From: Pseudomonas fluorescens | GTDB lineage: Bacteria; Pseudomonadota; Gammaproteobacteria; Pseudomonadales; Pseudomonadaceae | Assembly (NCBI RefSeq): GCF_001623525.1 | Contig: NZ_CP015225.1 | Span: 1,674,001-1,738,000, forward strand | Direction: 5' to 3' | DNA: 64,000 bases | In this document: one piece after another, positions 52,379 to 61,923 of the stretch | How the letters are laid out: each line of letters starts with the position of its first letter | Numbering within the stretch: the first letter of the stretch is position 1 | Notes under the pieces: generated by a model | The model's input: the letters and a program-made list of their open reading frames with translations, nothing else | What the model was told of the DNA's origin: nothing | The model's database searches: none | Position numbers and translations under genes: made by a program

Positions 52379-52672
52379 ATGGATGAACGCCAAGCAACCA
52401 TCAAGAACAAGATCCACGCCGTGGTGACGAGCGGCGAATCCGACGAGATTACCTATCGGTCAGAGTGGCTCGGTTACCTGCCCTTCCCGGTTTTCCGATG
52501 GGTTGAATATCAGGGTGAAAGTTTTTCCAGCGATTTCCCCTTTGATTGGACCCTTGAGGATCTGGCGAGTCTTGAGTGCACAGGGTTCTTGGAAACACTG
52601 GAAGCTTATGAAAACCCGGAAGACAGTTTTGATCGAGATATCAGGTATCGCGTTCATGTTGGGCGCGTGTAA
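52379..52672 (+). CDS. Hypothetical protein, 97 residues
   Basis: An acidic soluble protein (SDEITYRSEWLGYLPFPVFR, then FDWTLEDLASLECTGFLETL). No signal peptide or known family. The overlap of its stop region with the ribosome-binding site of the next gene (38 bp gap) suggests an operon with 52710-53276. Confidence 0.55.
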   Translation: MDERQATIKNKIHAVVTSGESDEITYRSEWLGYLPFPVFRWVEYQGESFSSDFPFDWTLEDLASLECTGFLETLEAYENPEDSFDRDIRYRVHVGRV

Positions 52673-52709
52673 CGGTTGGCTGGAAAAATGAACAATTCAA
52701 GGAAAGGAC

Positions 52710-53276
52710 ATGGGCATTCTTGATCGCTTGTTCGGCGGCCGCTTTACGCTGCCGCCGCCGGAGGAAACGACCGTCAGCGACGCGGCGATCATGCGGGAGC
52801 TGCATCCCTATCGCTCCGAGCTCAAGGCATTTGCCCAAGCCATATTGGCCCGCATGCCGGAAAACGAGCGCACCAGGCTGGTTCGGCGCGTGCTGCGCCT
52901 ATACGACTCGGGCCAGGAGCCAGTCTCGGCACTGGTGGAAGGATTGCTGGATACAGACCGGGGCCAGAAACTCGAACACTTGGCTTTGCTCGGCGTCGAC
53001 TGGAAAGGCTTTGATGGTTTCGAATACCTGGCGCCTTACCTGGTGAGCGCTAGCGGGGTGAAAGAGGCTTACACCTATCGGCACGAGGGCACGCTATCGA
53101 TGCCGGAGACGCTGGCCAGTTTTGACCAGTGGCTGGCGGCATTCGACAAACGCTACCTGCACCTGGACTCTGGTGGCGACGAATATGTGGGATTCATCGC
53201 CGATACCGACCAGGTTGAAGCCATGATCGAGCTCGCGCGGCAAGCAGGTGTTGAAGTACGCCTCGATAGCTTCTGA
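52710..53276 (+). CDS. Hypothetical protein, DUF6630-like
   Basis: A 188-residue soluble protein: ILDRLFGGRFTLPPPEETT, helical LKAFAQAILARMPENERTRL, LEHLALLGVDWKGFDGFEYL, then LHLDSGGDEYVGFIADTDQV near the C-terminus. The last part resembles DUF6630. Function unknown. The start at 52710 follows AAGGA. Confidence 0.55.
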   Translation: MGILDRLFGGRFTLPPPEETTVSDAAIMRELHPYRSELKAFAQAILARMPENERTRLVRRVLRLYDSGQEPVSALVEGLLDTDRGQKLEHLALLGVDWKGFDGFEYLAPYLVSASGVKEAYTYRHEGTLSMPETLASFDQWLAAFDKRYLHLDSGGDEYVGFIADTDQVEAMIELARQAGVEVRLDSF

Positions 53277-53373
53277 ACGAAGAGACGTCATCGCTGGGTA
53301 GCGTTATCCCGCTGAACAAAGCGAGCAAGGTAACAGTCGGAGCAACAAGACCCTCGGCAAAGAAACCTGGCTC

Positions 53374-55140
53374 ATGCCCCTACGATCCGCTGCCCTCGCT
53401 ACGTTGTTCTCTTTGGCTGCCAGCGCGGCGGTCGCAGTGCCTGAACCGCTGCGCCTGGAAAGCCTGAAACGCTGCGGCGACCTGCTGCAAAGCCAGCGCC
53501 AGGATTGGTGCCTGACCGTGCGCGGACTGGGCAACGCAACGCCGCAACTGAAACTGGGCGCCAAGGTGATACCGGCAGACACGATCCAACGCGAAGGGGA
53601 CAACCTGCGCTTGCGCCTGGACAGCACCGACTACCAGAGCGGCCCGCTCTCGCTGCAGGACGGCCCACGCGCCAGCAATGCCGCCTGGCTGACGTTACGC
53701 AACAGTCACGTACTGGCCGCCGGAGCGGACGAAGTAGCGAAGAACATGGATGGCCTGACCACCTACATCGACCTGGTCAGCGTGCTGATCGAGGAAGACC
53801 GTGACGGCCGCCAGGAAGCCGAGCGCCTGGCCCGCAAGTATGGGGCAACGGTGGTCGGCAGCATCGCGCCGCTGAACCTGTACCAACTTCGCCTACCGGC
53901 CAAGGACCTGGTGCAGCGTGACGCCCTGGTGTTGCGCCTGGGCAGCGAGACCAGCGTGGACGCCGTGGTCATCGAAGAGTCCTCGGCCGAAGAAACCGAG
54001 CAAGCCGCAGCCCATCCTGAAGAACCGAAGAAGCCTGCCCTGGACTCCGATGAGTGGGCCGCGAATCGCTTCCTCGACGCGGTGAATTATTACCAACGAC
54101 GCATTCCCGCACGACAGCCGCCCATCCAGCCGCAACCGGTACGCATCGGCCTGATCGAGCGTGATGTGGATTTCGACACGACGGACTTCGCAGACTACCT
54201 CGGCGCCTGCTCGCCGCCGCGCACCTGTGTCTACGCCCGCGATGCAGACAAGCCGGACAACCATGGCACAACCGTCGCCGGCATTCTCGCCGCGCGCTGG
54301 GACGATAACGGCAACACTGGTTTTCTCCGTGGCCTGGACAAAGCCAGCGGCGGTTTCGAAGTCATCGTCGAGCGGAATTCCGATGCCGGGATTACCGCCA
54401 ACATCGCCGCCTCCGTCAACCTCGTGGAGGACGGTGCGCGCGTGCTCAACTGGAGCTGGGGCATCCACCGCGTCGGCGCCAAAGACATCAAAGGCGATGA
54501 GGTCGACTCGCTGCTGCGCTCGGGCATCGCCATGGGCGGATATGAGGAGTTGCTGGAGGAATTCTTCCTCTGGCTGCGCAAGGAACATCCCGACGTCATC
54601 GTGGTGAACTCCGCCGGCAATGGCGCTTCGTTCTCGGGCAGCGACGAATACCGCCTGCCCTCCTCCTTCATCACCGAACAATTGCTGGTGGTCGGCGGGC
54701 ACCAGCGCAGCGAGCATACCGACGTCGCCATCGACGACCCGGCCTATGCAGTCAAGCGCAGTTCCTCGAACATCGACATGCGCGTCGACATCACCGCCGC
54801 CGCATGCGCCCACGCCTCGACGACCAACGCCGACCAGCAAGGCGCAGTGCATTGCGGCACGTCCTACGCCACGCCCATGGTCGCAGGCCTGCTGGCGGCG
54901 ATGCTGTCCATCAACCCGCAACTGCAACCCGAGCAACTGCGCATGCTGCTACGCCGCAGCGCCATGACCATCGGCGACAACCACGACTTCGAACAGATGG
55001 ACGCCGAAGACCTCACCGCGCCTATCCTGCCGTCGGAGCGTCGCTATCAACTCAACGACAAAGACGTCGGCCGCTCAGCGCGGCTGGACATGCAAAAGGC
55101 CCTGGACCTGGCCGCACAAAGCCGCGACCGCGTGCGTTGA
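53374..55140 (+). CDS. Secreted S8-family (subtilisin-like) serine peptidase
   Basis: A 588-residue exported protease. Signal peptide LATLFSLAASAAVAVP. A prodomain-like region follows (LAAGADEVAKNMDGLTTYID). The triad is visible: Asp near 260 in RIGLIERDVDFDT, His near 296 in DNHGTTVAGILAA, oxyanion Asn in VVNSAGNGASF, and Ser near 497 in HCGTSYATPMVAGLLAAML. The Asp motif is less canonical than DTG/DSG. It is monocistronic and probably periplasmic or secreted. Target unknown. Confidence 0.85.
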   Translation: MPLRSAALATLFSLAASAAVAVPEPLRLESLKRCGDLLQSQRQDWCLTVRGLGNATPQLKLGAKVIPADTIQREGDNLRLRLDSTDYQSGPLSLQDGPRASNAAWLTLRNSHVLAAGADEVAKNMDGLTTYIDLVSVLIEEDRDGRQEAERLARKYGATVVGSIAPLNLYQLRLPAKDLVQRDALVLRLGSETSVDAVVIEESSAEETEQAAAHPEEPKKPALDSDEWAANRFLDAVNYYQRRIPARQPPIQPQPVRIGLIERDVDFDTTDFADYLGACSPPRTCVYARDADKPDNHGTTVAGILAARWDDNGNTGFLRGLDKASGGFEVIVERNSDAGITANIAASVNLVEDGARVLNWSWGIHRVGAKDIKGDEVDSLLRSGIAMGGYEELLEEFFLWLRKEHPDVIVVNSAGNGASFSGSDEYRLPSSFITEQLLVVGGHQRSEHTDVAIDDPAYAVKRSSSNIDMRVDITAAACAHASTTNADQQGAVHCGTSYATPMVAGLLAAMLSINPQLQPEQLRMLLRRSAMTIGDNHDFEQMDAEDLTAPILPSERRYQLNDKDVGRSARLDMQKALDLAAQSRDRVR

Positions 55141-55160
55141 AAGCCTAGGTCACGTCTAAC

Positions 55161-55868
55161 TCAAGACGATGTCTGCTTGCGCGGGCAGAACCAGCCATGC
55201 ATCAGCCCCGCCTGGAAGAACTGTACCGGAGCCTCGAACCCAGCGGTCTCGATGAGACCGGCGACCTGCTGTGTCGGCAAGATGGCCACGTCGCGGGCGT
55301 AGGCGGCACGAGCTCTGGCCAGCATCTCCGGCTGTACGCCTGCCGAGGACATCAGCGTCATCCAGTTGCGCAGCAGTGCCTCATAGGCAGGTGATTCGAT
55401 GTCAGCGGCGAGGTCAGCGTTTGCCAGTATTGCGCCCGGCTTGAGCCGGCCCGCGATCTCGTGAAAGAAAGTTTTGCGGGTCTGTGGCTCGAGCAAAAAT
55501 TGAGACACCAGAAAGCAGGTAGCGCCGTCGTGCTCAGGCTCGGCAGGTAGCGCGTCGAGGTAACCCTGGTGAAAGCTGCAACGCGAGAGGAAGCCTTCTT
55601 GTACCGCCTTCTGCCGGCAGATATCGAGCATGGCGTCCGAGGGGTCAACCGCGGTGAAATGCCAGCCGCGGTTCTGCTTGGCCAGGTGGACCAGTTCCGC
55701 ACCGGTGCCCACGCCGACACAGAGAATCCGGGCATTCTCCGGTAAGTCAGCGAATACGGCGTCGAGCAGGGTGTACAGGGCATCACGAATAGGCGCCATT
55801 CCCGCCCATTGCTTGTCGTAGCTGGCGGCCTGCTGGTCGAATAGGGCCTTGAGTTCTTCATTGCGCAT
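55161..55868 (-). CDS. Class I SAM-dependent methyltransferase
   Basis: A 235-residue protein. SAM motif ILCVGVGTGAELVHLAKQ, then FTAVDPSDAMLDICRQKAV, TCFLVSQFLLEPQTRKTFFH, IAGRLKPGAILANADLAADI. I start it at ATG 55868 because GGAAGG lies at the right distance; the GTG at 55877 is too close to it. The N-terminal FDQQAASYDKQWAGMAPIRD is typical of small-molecule methyltransferases. Similar layout to 50101-50832. Confidence 0.8.
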   Translation of the reverse strand: MRNEELKALFDQQAASYDKQWAGMAPIRDALYTLLDAVFADLPENARILCVGVGTGAELVHLAKQNRGWHFTAVDPSDAMLDICRQKAVQEGFLSRCSFHQGYLDALPAEPEHDGATCFLVSQFLLEPQTRKTFFHEIAGRLKPGAILANADLAADIESPAYEALLRNWMTLMSSAGVQPEMLARARAAYARDVAILPTQQVAGLIETAGFEAPVQFFQAGLMHGWFCPRKQTSS

Positions 55869-56305
55869 GGAGAGCACCTTCCTTTGCGTCGTGATGGGAT
55901 GTACCGCGATGGATGTGGCTACGCTTTGAGTATCCCAGGGCTGTCAAGCCCCATAGGTGTCGAAGGTCCGCACCTTTTCATAGCTCCCGCGCGCCCTCAC
56001 GATCACATCCTTTTTGGAAAGCCCGGCAGCCTGTGCGAAGGCCATCACATGTCCCCCCCCACTCGTATTCACACGCCGTGCGAGCACAAACCCTATCGAT
56101 GACGAGTGCTTTCTGGCGAATGTCAGCAACCAATAGCGACTACTACTGCATATCAAAGGCTGGCGTGGCTCGATACAGGTCACACAACGCAAGCACGAAC
56201 GAAAGCTAGCCAACTTTTGCAGTTTGGTTCGAACAGGTCTGCATAAACCTTGAGTAGAGTCTACTGGATCAGCAACCCATGCCTAAGACATAAAAAGCAG
56301 CACAC
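55869..56305. other. Gap with a C-terminal reading-frame remnant downstream of vgrG
   Basis: 437 bp. On the minus strand a frame ending at 55944 carries GGGHVMAFAQAAGLSKKDVI and VRARGSYEKVRTFDTYGA. This looks like the end of a real protein but has no credible start. It lies just downstream of the truncated vgrG and could be the tail of a lost effector. The remaining sequence holds a tract of eight C near 56060 (55-56 kb, CCCCCCCC) and no other recognisable feature. Confidence 0.45.
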
Positions 56306-57634
56306 TCAACGACAACACAAGCAACCGCCAACCACCGGCTGATCAGGATCGTTCTCAAGAAATGTGACCACGACTTTCATGCCCATCCGAGGCGGCCCAA
56401 TCTCACAACTCCAGTCGGTGGCTCCCTTCAGCCAACAATGACTCTTGTCGTCAAATCTATCTTCACGGTCCCAGGGGAACTTGACCTTGATCTGCCCGAA
56501 GCACCGATCATTCTGGATCCCCTCGCCTTCTGAAGCGACAACTACAGCGGTCTGCATGCTTGGCACCTGAGGTTTCTTGTGGGCCAACGGCGGACGATAG
56601 GAAACATTCCACGGAAGAACGACAAAGCGGTTGCGGTAACCCTGATGAAAGTCATCTTCGTTTAAAGTGTTGCCACGAGCGACGTTCTCACCCAATACCT
56701 GTGGTTGCCGGCCTTCGTGGATGACTTGGGTCAGTAGCCATAGGGTGTTCCACTCCTGGCGCGGATGGCCTGAGATTTCCAGCACATGGCCGCTGACTAA
56801 CCGAGTCTGGTCACTTTGCCCTTCAGCTTGTCGATAGGCCGCATGGCGGCGCTCCATAGTCCGAAGACGTATCTGCTTGCCGTGCTCATGACCGGTATAA
56901 CGCTGCGAACTGTCATCTTTTTCAATGTCCAGCTGTTGCTCGAAATCATAGTTGCGGTGCGAGATACGACTGGTGAGCTGTCCCAGACGCAGGTTGATGC
57001 GTTTGATCAGGGGTTCGTCGGCCACCCTATCGCTCTCATGCCGATAAGCAGTGGGTTGGCCAATACTGGGAAAAACCGACTGATCATCGCCAAAGACCAG
57101 CACGTGGCCTTGAGTGCTGTGTTGGAAGTGAAAGTGGATACCCTCTTCTTCGCACAAGCGCTGAATGAAGTGCAAATCCGTTTCGTCGTACTGGGTACAG
57201 TAGTCACGCTCGGGGTAGGTCGCCCCCAGATGAAACCGATAGGCGTCGCCCAGAATGCCGTGCTCTTCCAGTATCAAGGCGACGATTTTCGGCACCGAGA
57301 ACTGTTGATAGATCCTCTGGTTGATGCGATGGCGCAAGTAGGCCAGGTGCGGTACGAGGGCCAGCCTGTAGCGCGTCAAACACTCACCGTTACTGCTGTG
57401 AGCGATGTGGTAGACCCGTCCATGAATGCCGTTGCCCTTCGAGTCGAAGGTCAGAAAAGCTTCTACGTCGAAGAGGCTCTTGAGATCAAGGTCAGACCGC
57501 TCGCTAACAAACTCCACATTGAAGAGGTAAGGCCTGCTGATCGCCTCTTTTCCAGTGAATGCGAGCACTTGAAAATCGTGCTCAAAACCTTCGATGGTCA
57601 AACTGAAGTGCGTTTGATTGGCTGGGCTGAACAT
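56306..57634 (-). CDS. Truncated type VI secretion spike protein VgrG
   Basis: A 442-residue protein starting MFSPANQTHFSLTIEGFE, with the gp27-like part (PYLFNVEFVSERSDLDLKSL, RDYCTQYDETDLHFIQRLCE, EEGIHFHFQHSTQGHVLVFG) and the gp5 OB-fold part (QNDRCFGQIKVKFPWDRE, CWLKGATDWSCEIGPPRMG). It stops at DPDQPVVGGCLCCR, where complete VgrGs go on for 150-300 residues into the beta-helical needle. No hcp, PAAR, chaperone or other T6SS gene is nearby. It is probably non-functional as a spike, or a degraded orphan. Confidence 0.8.
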   Translation of the reverse strand: MFSPANQTHFSLTIEGFEHDFQVLAFTGKEAISRPYLFNVEFVSERSDLDLKSLFDVEAFLTFDSKGNGIHGRVYHIAHSSNGECLTRYRLALVPHLAYLRHRINQRIYQQFSVPKIVALILEEHGILGDAYRFHLGATYPERDYCTQYDETDLHFIQRLCEEEGIHFHFQHSTQGHVLVFGDDQSVFPSIGQPTAYRHESDRVADEPLIKRINLRLGQLTSRISHRNYDFEQQLDIEKDDSSQRYTGHEHGKQIRLRTMERRHAAYRQAEGQSDQTRLVSGHVLEISGHPRQEWNTLWLLTQVIHEGRQPQVLGENVARGNTLNEDDFHQGYRNRFVVLPWNVSYRPPLAHKKPQVPSMQTAVVVASEGEGIQNDRCFGQIKVKFPWDREDRFDDKSHCWLKGATDWSCEIGPPRMGMKVVVTFLENDPDQPVVGGCLCCR

Positions 57635-57786
57635 CCGCTGTTCTCTTCTTACATAAGGCGGCGCAATGGACCGGAAGACCCCGAACAATACTGGGCTGAT
57701 GGATTAACAAGTACTAACCCACCCGCCCAGCGTTCCTGTATATCGGCGTTTGCGTCTTACTTTCCAGACATACAAATCAAGTCAGA

Positions 57787-58890
57787 TCAGACACCACTCT
57801 TCACTTTGGTCCAGATTCGCGTGCGGATCCGCTCCAACTTCAACGGCAGTGGCTCAAGTGGAATAAGTGTCGCGATCGTTTTTTTGTCTGGATAAATCCA
57901 AGGATTGTCTCGCAGCTTCCGCTCGACGAACTCAGCGGCATCCTTATTGGCGTTAGGGTATAGCGTGTGATTTGAGGTCTTGGCGATAACTTCTGGTCGC
58001 ATCATATAATTAATGAACGCCATGCCTTCCTTGGGATGGGGAGCATCTTTCAGCAAAACCAGATTCTCTGACCAGGACAGCGCTCCTTCGCGAGGAAGGC
58101 TGTAGGCGATCTTGCGCCCCGTGTTGGCTTTCTCGTTGATGGCCTGCGCAGCAAGGGCACCGTTAGCCCATCCCACAACTGCACAAATATTGCCATCGGC
58201 CAGGTCAGCGTCGATTTTGGAGGAGTCGAAATAGAGGACGTAAGGACGAATTTTCAACAGCAAGGCTTGCGCTTTCTGGTAATCATCCGGGTTCTTACTG
58301 TTGCTAGGGAGTCCAAGGTAATTCAACGCAATCGAAATGATCTCACTTGGAGAGTCAAGCATTGCCACACCACACGACTGTAGCTTGCTAATGTTTTCCT
58401 CTTTGAAGATCAGGTCCCAGCTATTCACCGGAGCATTGTCACCCAACGCGCCCCGGACTTTGTCAACGTCATAACCAATGCCGGTAGTGCCCCATAGATA
58501 AGGTACGGCGTAGCGGTTACCAGGGTCATTGACTGCGAGCTGGGACAGGAGATCAGGATCGATGTGTGAAAAGTTACTCAGTTGACTACGATCCAACGGC
58601 TGAAGGACTCCCGCCCGGATCAGGCTGGGCAACACATTGGAGGTCGCCACAACCACGTCATACCCGGTGCGCCCGGCCATGACCTTGCTCTGCATGATTT
58701 CAGCGCTGTCGAACGCATCCATATGCACGCGCGTGCCAGTTTCCTGTTCAAACTCCTTTGGCGTCTCCGGCGCAAGCAACCCGAACCAGTTATACAGATA
58801 CATCCCGGGCTCTACGGCCGCTACTGATGTGCTTATCCCTGCACAGAGAAGCGAGGCGGAAAAAATGGTTCGCAAATGTGACTTTCTCAT
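57787..58890 (-). CDS. Polyamine-type ABC transporter substrate-binding protein (orphan)
   Basis: A 367-residue periplasmic protein with signal peptide (IFSASLLCAGISTSVAAVE). The PotD/PotF/SpuD fold shows as YLYNWFGLLAPETPKEFEQE, YDVVVATSNVLPSLIRAGVL, YAVPYLWGTTGIGYDVDKVR and GAALSWSENLVLLKDAPHPK-like blocks. No permease or ATPase genes accompany it. It is divergent from a LuxR-type regulator, 138 bp away, in an AT-rich region, so it could feed a sensor or a transporter elsewhere. The ligand-pocket residues cannot be assigned by eye. Confidence 0.85.
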   Translation of the reverse strand: MRKSHLRTIFSASLLCAGISTSVAAVEPGMYLYNWFGLLAPETPKEFEQETGTRVHMDAFDSAEIMQSKVMAGRTGYDVVVATSNVLPSLIRAGVLQPLDRSQLSNFSHIDPDLLSQLAVNDPGNRYAVPYLWGTTGIGYDVDKVRGALGDNAPVNSWDLIFKEENISKLQSCGVAMLDSPSEIISIALNYLGLPSNSKNPDDYQKAQALLLKIRPYVLYFDSSKIDADLADGNICAVVGWANGALAAQAINEKANTGRKIAYSLPREGALSWSENLVLLKDAPHPKEGMAFINYMMRPEVIAKTSNHTLYPNANKDAAEFVERKLRDNPWIYPDKKTIATLIPLEPLPLKLERIRTRIWTKVKSGV

Positions 58891-58968
58891 GCAACATCCT
58901 TGTCAAGACGATACGCCCTCATGGCCATCGTTAACCCTGGCAGCGAATATACCGGGTGTTACCGAATA

Positions 58969-58990
58969 GTAAATACCTACGAATACTTAC
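58969..58990. promoter_or_regulatory. Near-perfect dyad between the binding protein and LuxR genes
   Basis: GTAAATA-N8-TACTTAC (one mismatch between the arms) lies 39 bp before the LuxR-type start and 79 bp before the binding-protein start. Candidate regulator site. Confidence 0.45.
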
Positions 58991-59028
58991 CTTTGACCTG
59001 CGAATCCCTAACCCTAAAGGGGTAGAAA

Positions 59029-59820
59029 ATGCCGTTTGACCTCCACAGCCTGGCTTGGCATCGATCGATTGGAAAGCTGATCATGCAGCTGAATCGTCCA
59101 GATTTCTGGAGTTCACTTGTTCGCACCTTGAATGAATATGTACAAATCGATAATTGGGTTGTATTGATTTTCAGCAATCAACACGTGCAGGTTGTTAGCC
59201 TTCCCGAGATAGCAGACGCGGAAGAAGTCGACGCATTCATTCATCGTTATGTGAAGGGTCTTTACTTGCTGGATCCGTTCTATATAGCCAATCGGGAAAA
59301 TCCACAGAGTGGCTTCTTCCACCTACTGGATATAGCACCGGAATACTTTCTTGAAACCGAGTATTACCATCAGTACTTTGCACAGTACATCTCCATGGAT
59401 GAGGCACAGTTCAATGTCCAACTCGACGCCGACAGAACGTTATGCATTTCCATCGGCAGCAAAGTCCGCTTTAGCCAAGAACAAATAACCATGCTGGACA
59501 TCATAAAACCGTGGGTGACAGCATTGATGCATCAGCGCATGGGTTTTGAAGTTGACGTAGAGAAAACCCTGACCGAGCCACCTCTGTGGCCGGAAACGGT
59601 CAATCAGCTTGGCACCCAAATAACAGCACGCGAGAGTGACGTACTCCGTTTATTACTCAGCGGCTTCTCCAATAAGGAAATAGCCGGAAAGCTGTCCCTC
59701 TCGGCGGAAACCATAAAAGTTCACCGCCGCAACATTTATGCAAAATTGAATATCAAGTCGCAATCTGAGCTATTTGCTCGATTCTTCATGCCCAAACAGA
59801 ATGTTCCCGCTACCCATTGA
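59029..59820 (+). CDS. LuxR-type transcriptional regulator
   Basis: A 263-residue protein. The C-terminal LuxR/FixJ helix-turn-helix is ITARESDVLRLLLSGFSNKE, then IAGKLSLSAETIKVHRRNIY (about 196-245). The N-terminal domain (IGKLIMQLNRPDFWSSLVRT, PEYFLETEYYHQYFAQYISM) is not obviously an acyl-homoserine-lactone domain and carries no receiver motifs. There is no luxI nearby. The start at 59029 follows AAGGGG. Context suggests it controls the divergent binding protein. Confidence 0.83.
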   Translation: MPFDLHSLAWHRSIGKLIMQLNRPDFWSSLVRTLNEYVQIDNWVVLIFSNQHVQVVSLPEIADAEEVDAFIHRYVKGLYLLDPFYIANRENPQSGFFHLLDIAPEYFLETEYYHQYFAQYISMDEAQFNVQLDADRTLCISIGSKVRFSQEQITMLDIIKPWVTALMHQRMGFEVDVEKTLTEPPLWPETVNQLGTQITARESDVLRLLLSGFSNKEIAGKLSLSAETIKVHRRNIYAKLNIKSQSELFARFFMPKQNVPATH

Positions 59821-59848
59821 AATCAGCGCACCGGGCTGATTTGCTCGG

Positions 59849-60778
59849 TCATGCGCCTGCAAGCATCAAGTTCAGATTCTGCACCGCCGCGCCAGCGGCG
59901 CCCTTCCCAAGATTGTCAAACACCGCAGCCAGCAAAACCTGCCCGGCCTCATCGTTATCAAACACCGACAATCGCAAATCATCAGTTCCGTTAAGCGCTT
60001 GAGGATCAAGGGACGTCAACGCTTTCGCTTCTTGCATCGACATCACCTGTACATGGCGCGCATCGGCGTAGTGCTGCATCAAACACCCATGCAACTGCAC
60101 CGCGCTCACGCCTGGCGCCAGCAACCGGGTATGCAAGGGTATGGTCAACACGATCCCCTGCCTGAAAGCGCCATAGGCCGGTACGAACATCGGGCACTGC
60201 GTCAGTCCGCTTTGCTGCTGAATCTCCGGAACATGCTTGTGTGCCAGCCCCAGCCCATAGACCTGAAACGCCGACGCCTGAGCTGCGCCTGCTCCCTCAT
60301 GCTCTTGCACGCCGACGCGTCCTTTTCCGGAATAACCCGACACGGCATGAATGTTCAGCGGGTAATCCCTGGGCAGCAATCCGGCCTCCAGCAATGGGCG
60401 CAGCAACCCGATTGCCCCCGTTGGATAGCAACCGGGATTGCTGACCCGTCGCGCAGCGGCGATGCGTTGGGCCTGTTGCGGATTCATCTCTGCGAAACCA
60501 TAGGCCCAGTCTGGCTGGGTGCGGTGCGCCGAACTCGCGTCGATCACCCGAACGGCGGAGTTTTCGATGGTCGCTACGGCGTCGCGTGCGGCTTGGTCGG
60601 GCAAACAGAGAACCGCGATGTCGCAGTGATTGATGGCTTCGGCGCGACGTTGCGGATCCTTGCGATGTTCGGGGCTGAGTGTGAAAAGCCGCAGATCGTT
60701 GCGTTCGCGCAGACGTTGATGGATTTGCAACCCGGTGGTGCCTTGGTCGCCATCGATGAATACAAGGGGACTTGCCAT
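59849..60778 (-). CDS. argC: N-acetyl-gamma-glutamyl-phosphate reductase, type 2
   Basis: A 309-residue short (type 2) Arg[21 protein letters not shown] is the NADP fold start, [19 protein letters not shown] contains catalytic Cys117, and SGYSGKGR and [10 protein letters not shown] follow. It reduces N-acetylglutamyl phosphate in arginine synthesis. No other arg gene is nearby. A LysR gene starts divergently 113 bp away, so it may be a second, differently regulated copy. Confidence 0.9.
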   Translation of the reverse strand: MASPLVFIDGDQGTTGLQIHQRLRERNDLRLFTLSPEHRKDPQRRAEAINHCDIAVLCLPDQAARDAVATIENSAVRVIDASSAHRTQPDWAYGFAEMNPQQAQRIAAARRVSNPGCYPTGAIGLLRPLLEAGLLPRDYPLNIHAVSGYSGKGRVGVQEHEGAGAAQASAFQVYGLGLAHKHVPEIQQQSGLTQCPMFVPAYGAFRQGIVLTIPLHTRLLAPGVSAVQLHGCLMQHYADARHVQVMSMQEAKALTSLDPQALNGTDDLRLSVFDNDEAGQVLLAAVFDNLGKGAAGAAVQNLNLMLAGA

Positions 60779-60891
60779 GGAGTGCTCTCGGACATTGGAA
60801 ATCAGGAGCCCAATCTTCAGCGAGGCTCTAAGATAGGAAAAGTTGAATTTACAAACGATGAAATTCAGTTTTTCTGAACAAGGAAATCTTC

Positions 60892-61776
60892 ATGCGCGAA
60901 ATCAGCCTGGACCGTCTGCGCACGTTGGTGGCGATTGCCGACCTGGGATCGTTTGCCGAGGCCGCCCGTGCGCTGCACCTTGCACCACCCACCGTCAGTC
61001 TGCATATCGCCGACCTGGAGGCGCGCGTGGGCGGCAAGCTGTTGTCGCGCACGCGCGGGCGCGTTCAGCCTTCAGCGATAGGGAACACGCTGGTAGAACG
61101 CGCGCGGCGCCTATTGGCAGACGCAGAGCAGGCGCTTGAGGACATCGAACGTCAGGTGCAAGGGTTGGCCGGGCGTGTGCGGCTAGGCGCCTCCACAGGG
61201 GCCATCGCGCAGTTGCTGCCCCATGCTTTGGAGTCGTTGAGCCAACGCCACCCCGCTATCGACGTACAAGTCGCGGTGCTGACCTCCCAGGAAACCTTGC
61301 AGAAACTGGCCGAGGGCTCCTTGGAGGTTGGTTTGGTTGCGCTGCCGCAGTCCCCGGTGAAGGGCTTGCGGATCGAGCCGTGGCGACGGGACCCGGTCAT
61401 GGCGTTCCTGCCGGCTCGCTGGGAGTCCCCGGAGGTTGTGACCCCCACTTGGTTGTCCGCTCAGCCGTTGATTTTGAATGATGCCACCACGCGTCTTTCG
61501 CGCTTGACGGCGGAGTGGTTCGCCAGTGATGGGCAACAGCCTGCGCCGCGCATCCAACTGAACTACAACGACGCGATCAAAAGCCTGGTGGCGGCAGGAT
61601 ATGGTGCGACGTTGTTGCCCCATGAGGCGGCCACGCCATTGCTTGATAACAGGATCGTCATGCGGCCATTGAAGCCCTTATTGTGGCGTCAACTGGGTAT
61701 CGCCCACCGCAGTCTGGACATCGAGCGGTCTACGCAACATGTGCTGGATGTGTTGTGGGAATTGAGTGCGCAGTGA
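60892..61776 (+). CDS. LysR-family transcriptional regulator
   Basis: A 294-residue regulator. HTH LDRLRTLVAIADLGSFAEAA, then LAPPTVSLHIADLEARVGGK; the effector domain has RVRLGASTGAIAQLLPHALE and LVALPQSPVKGLRIEPWRRD. Divergent from the type-2 argC, its likely target. The start at 60892 follows AAGGAAA. Confidence 0.88.
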   Translation: MREISLDRLRTLVAIADLGSFAEAARALHLAPPTVSLHIADLEARVGGKLLSRTRGRVQPSAIGNTLVERARRLLADAEQALEDIERQVQGLAGRVRLGASTGAIAQLLPHALESLSQRHPAIDVQVAVLTSQETLQKLAEGSLEVGLVALPQSPVKGLRIEPWRRDPVMAFLPARWESPEVVTPTWLSAQPLILNDATTRLSRLTAEWFASDGQQPAPRIQLNYNDAIKSLVAAGYGATLLPHEAATPLLDNRIVMRPLKPLLWRQLGIAHRSLDIERSTQHVLDVLWELSAQ

Positions 61777-61923
61777 TGCCCTCGAATGCGTCTGCCCACG
61801 GCGATCCGGCGCCGGATGAGAGCCAATCCCTGAGAGCGGTCAATTCGACCACAGCGCCACATAACCCTCAAAGCAGCCTTTAAGTGGCAGAATCTCCCTA
61901 ATCGATCGTTTCGGAGACCCTCC

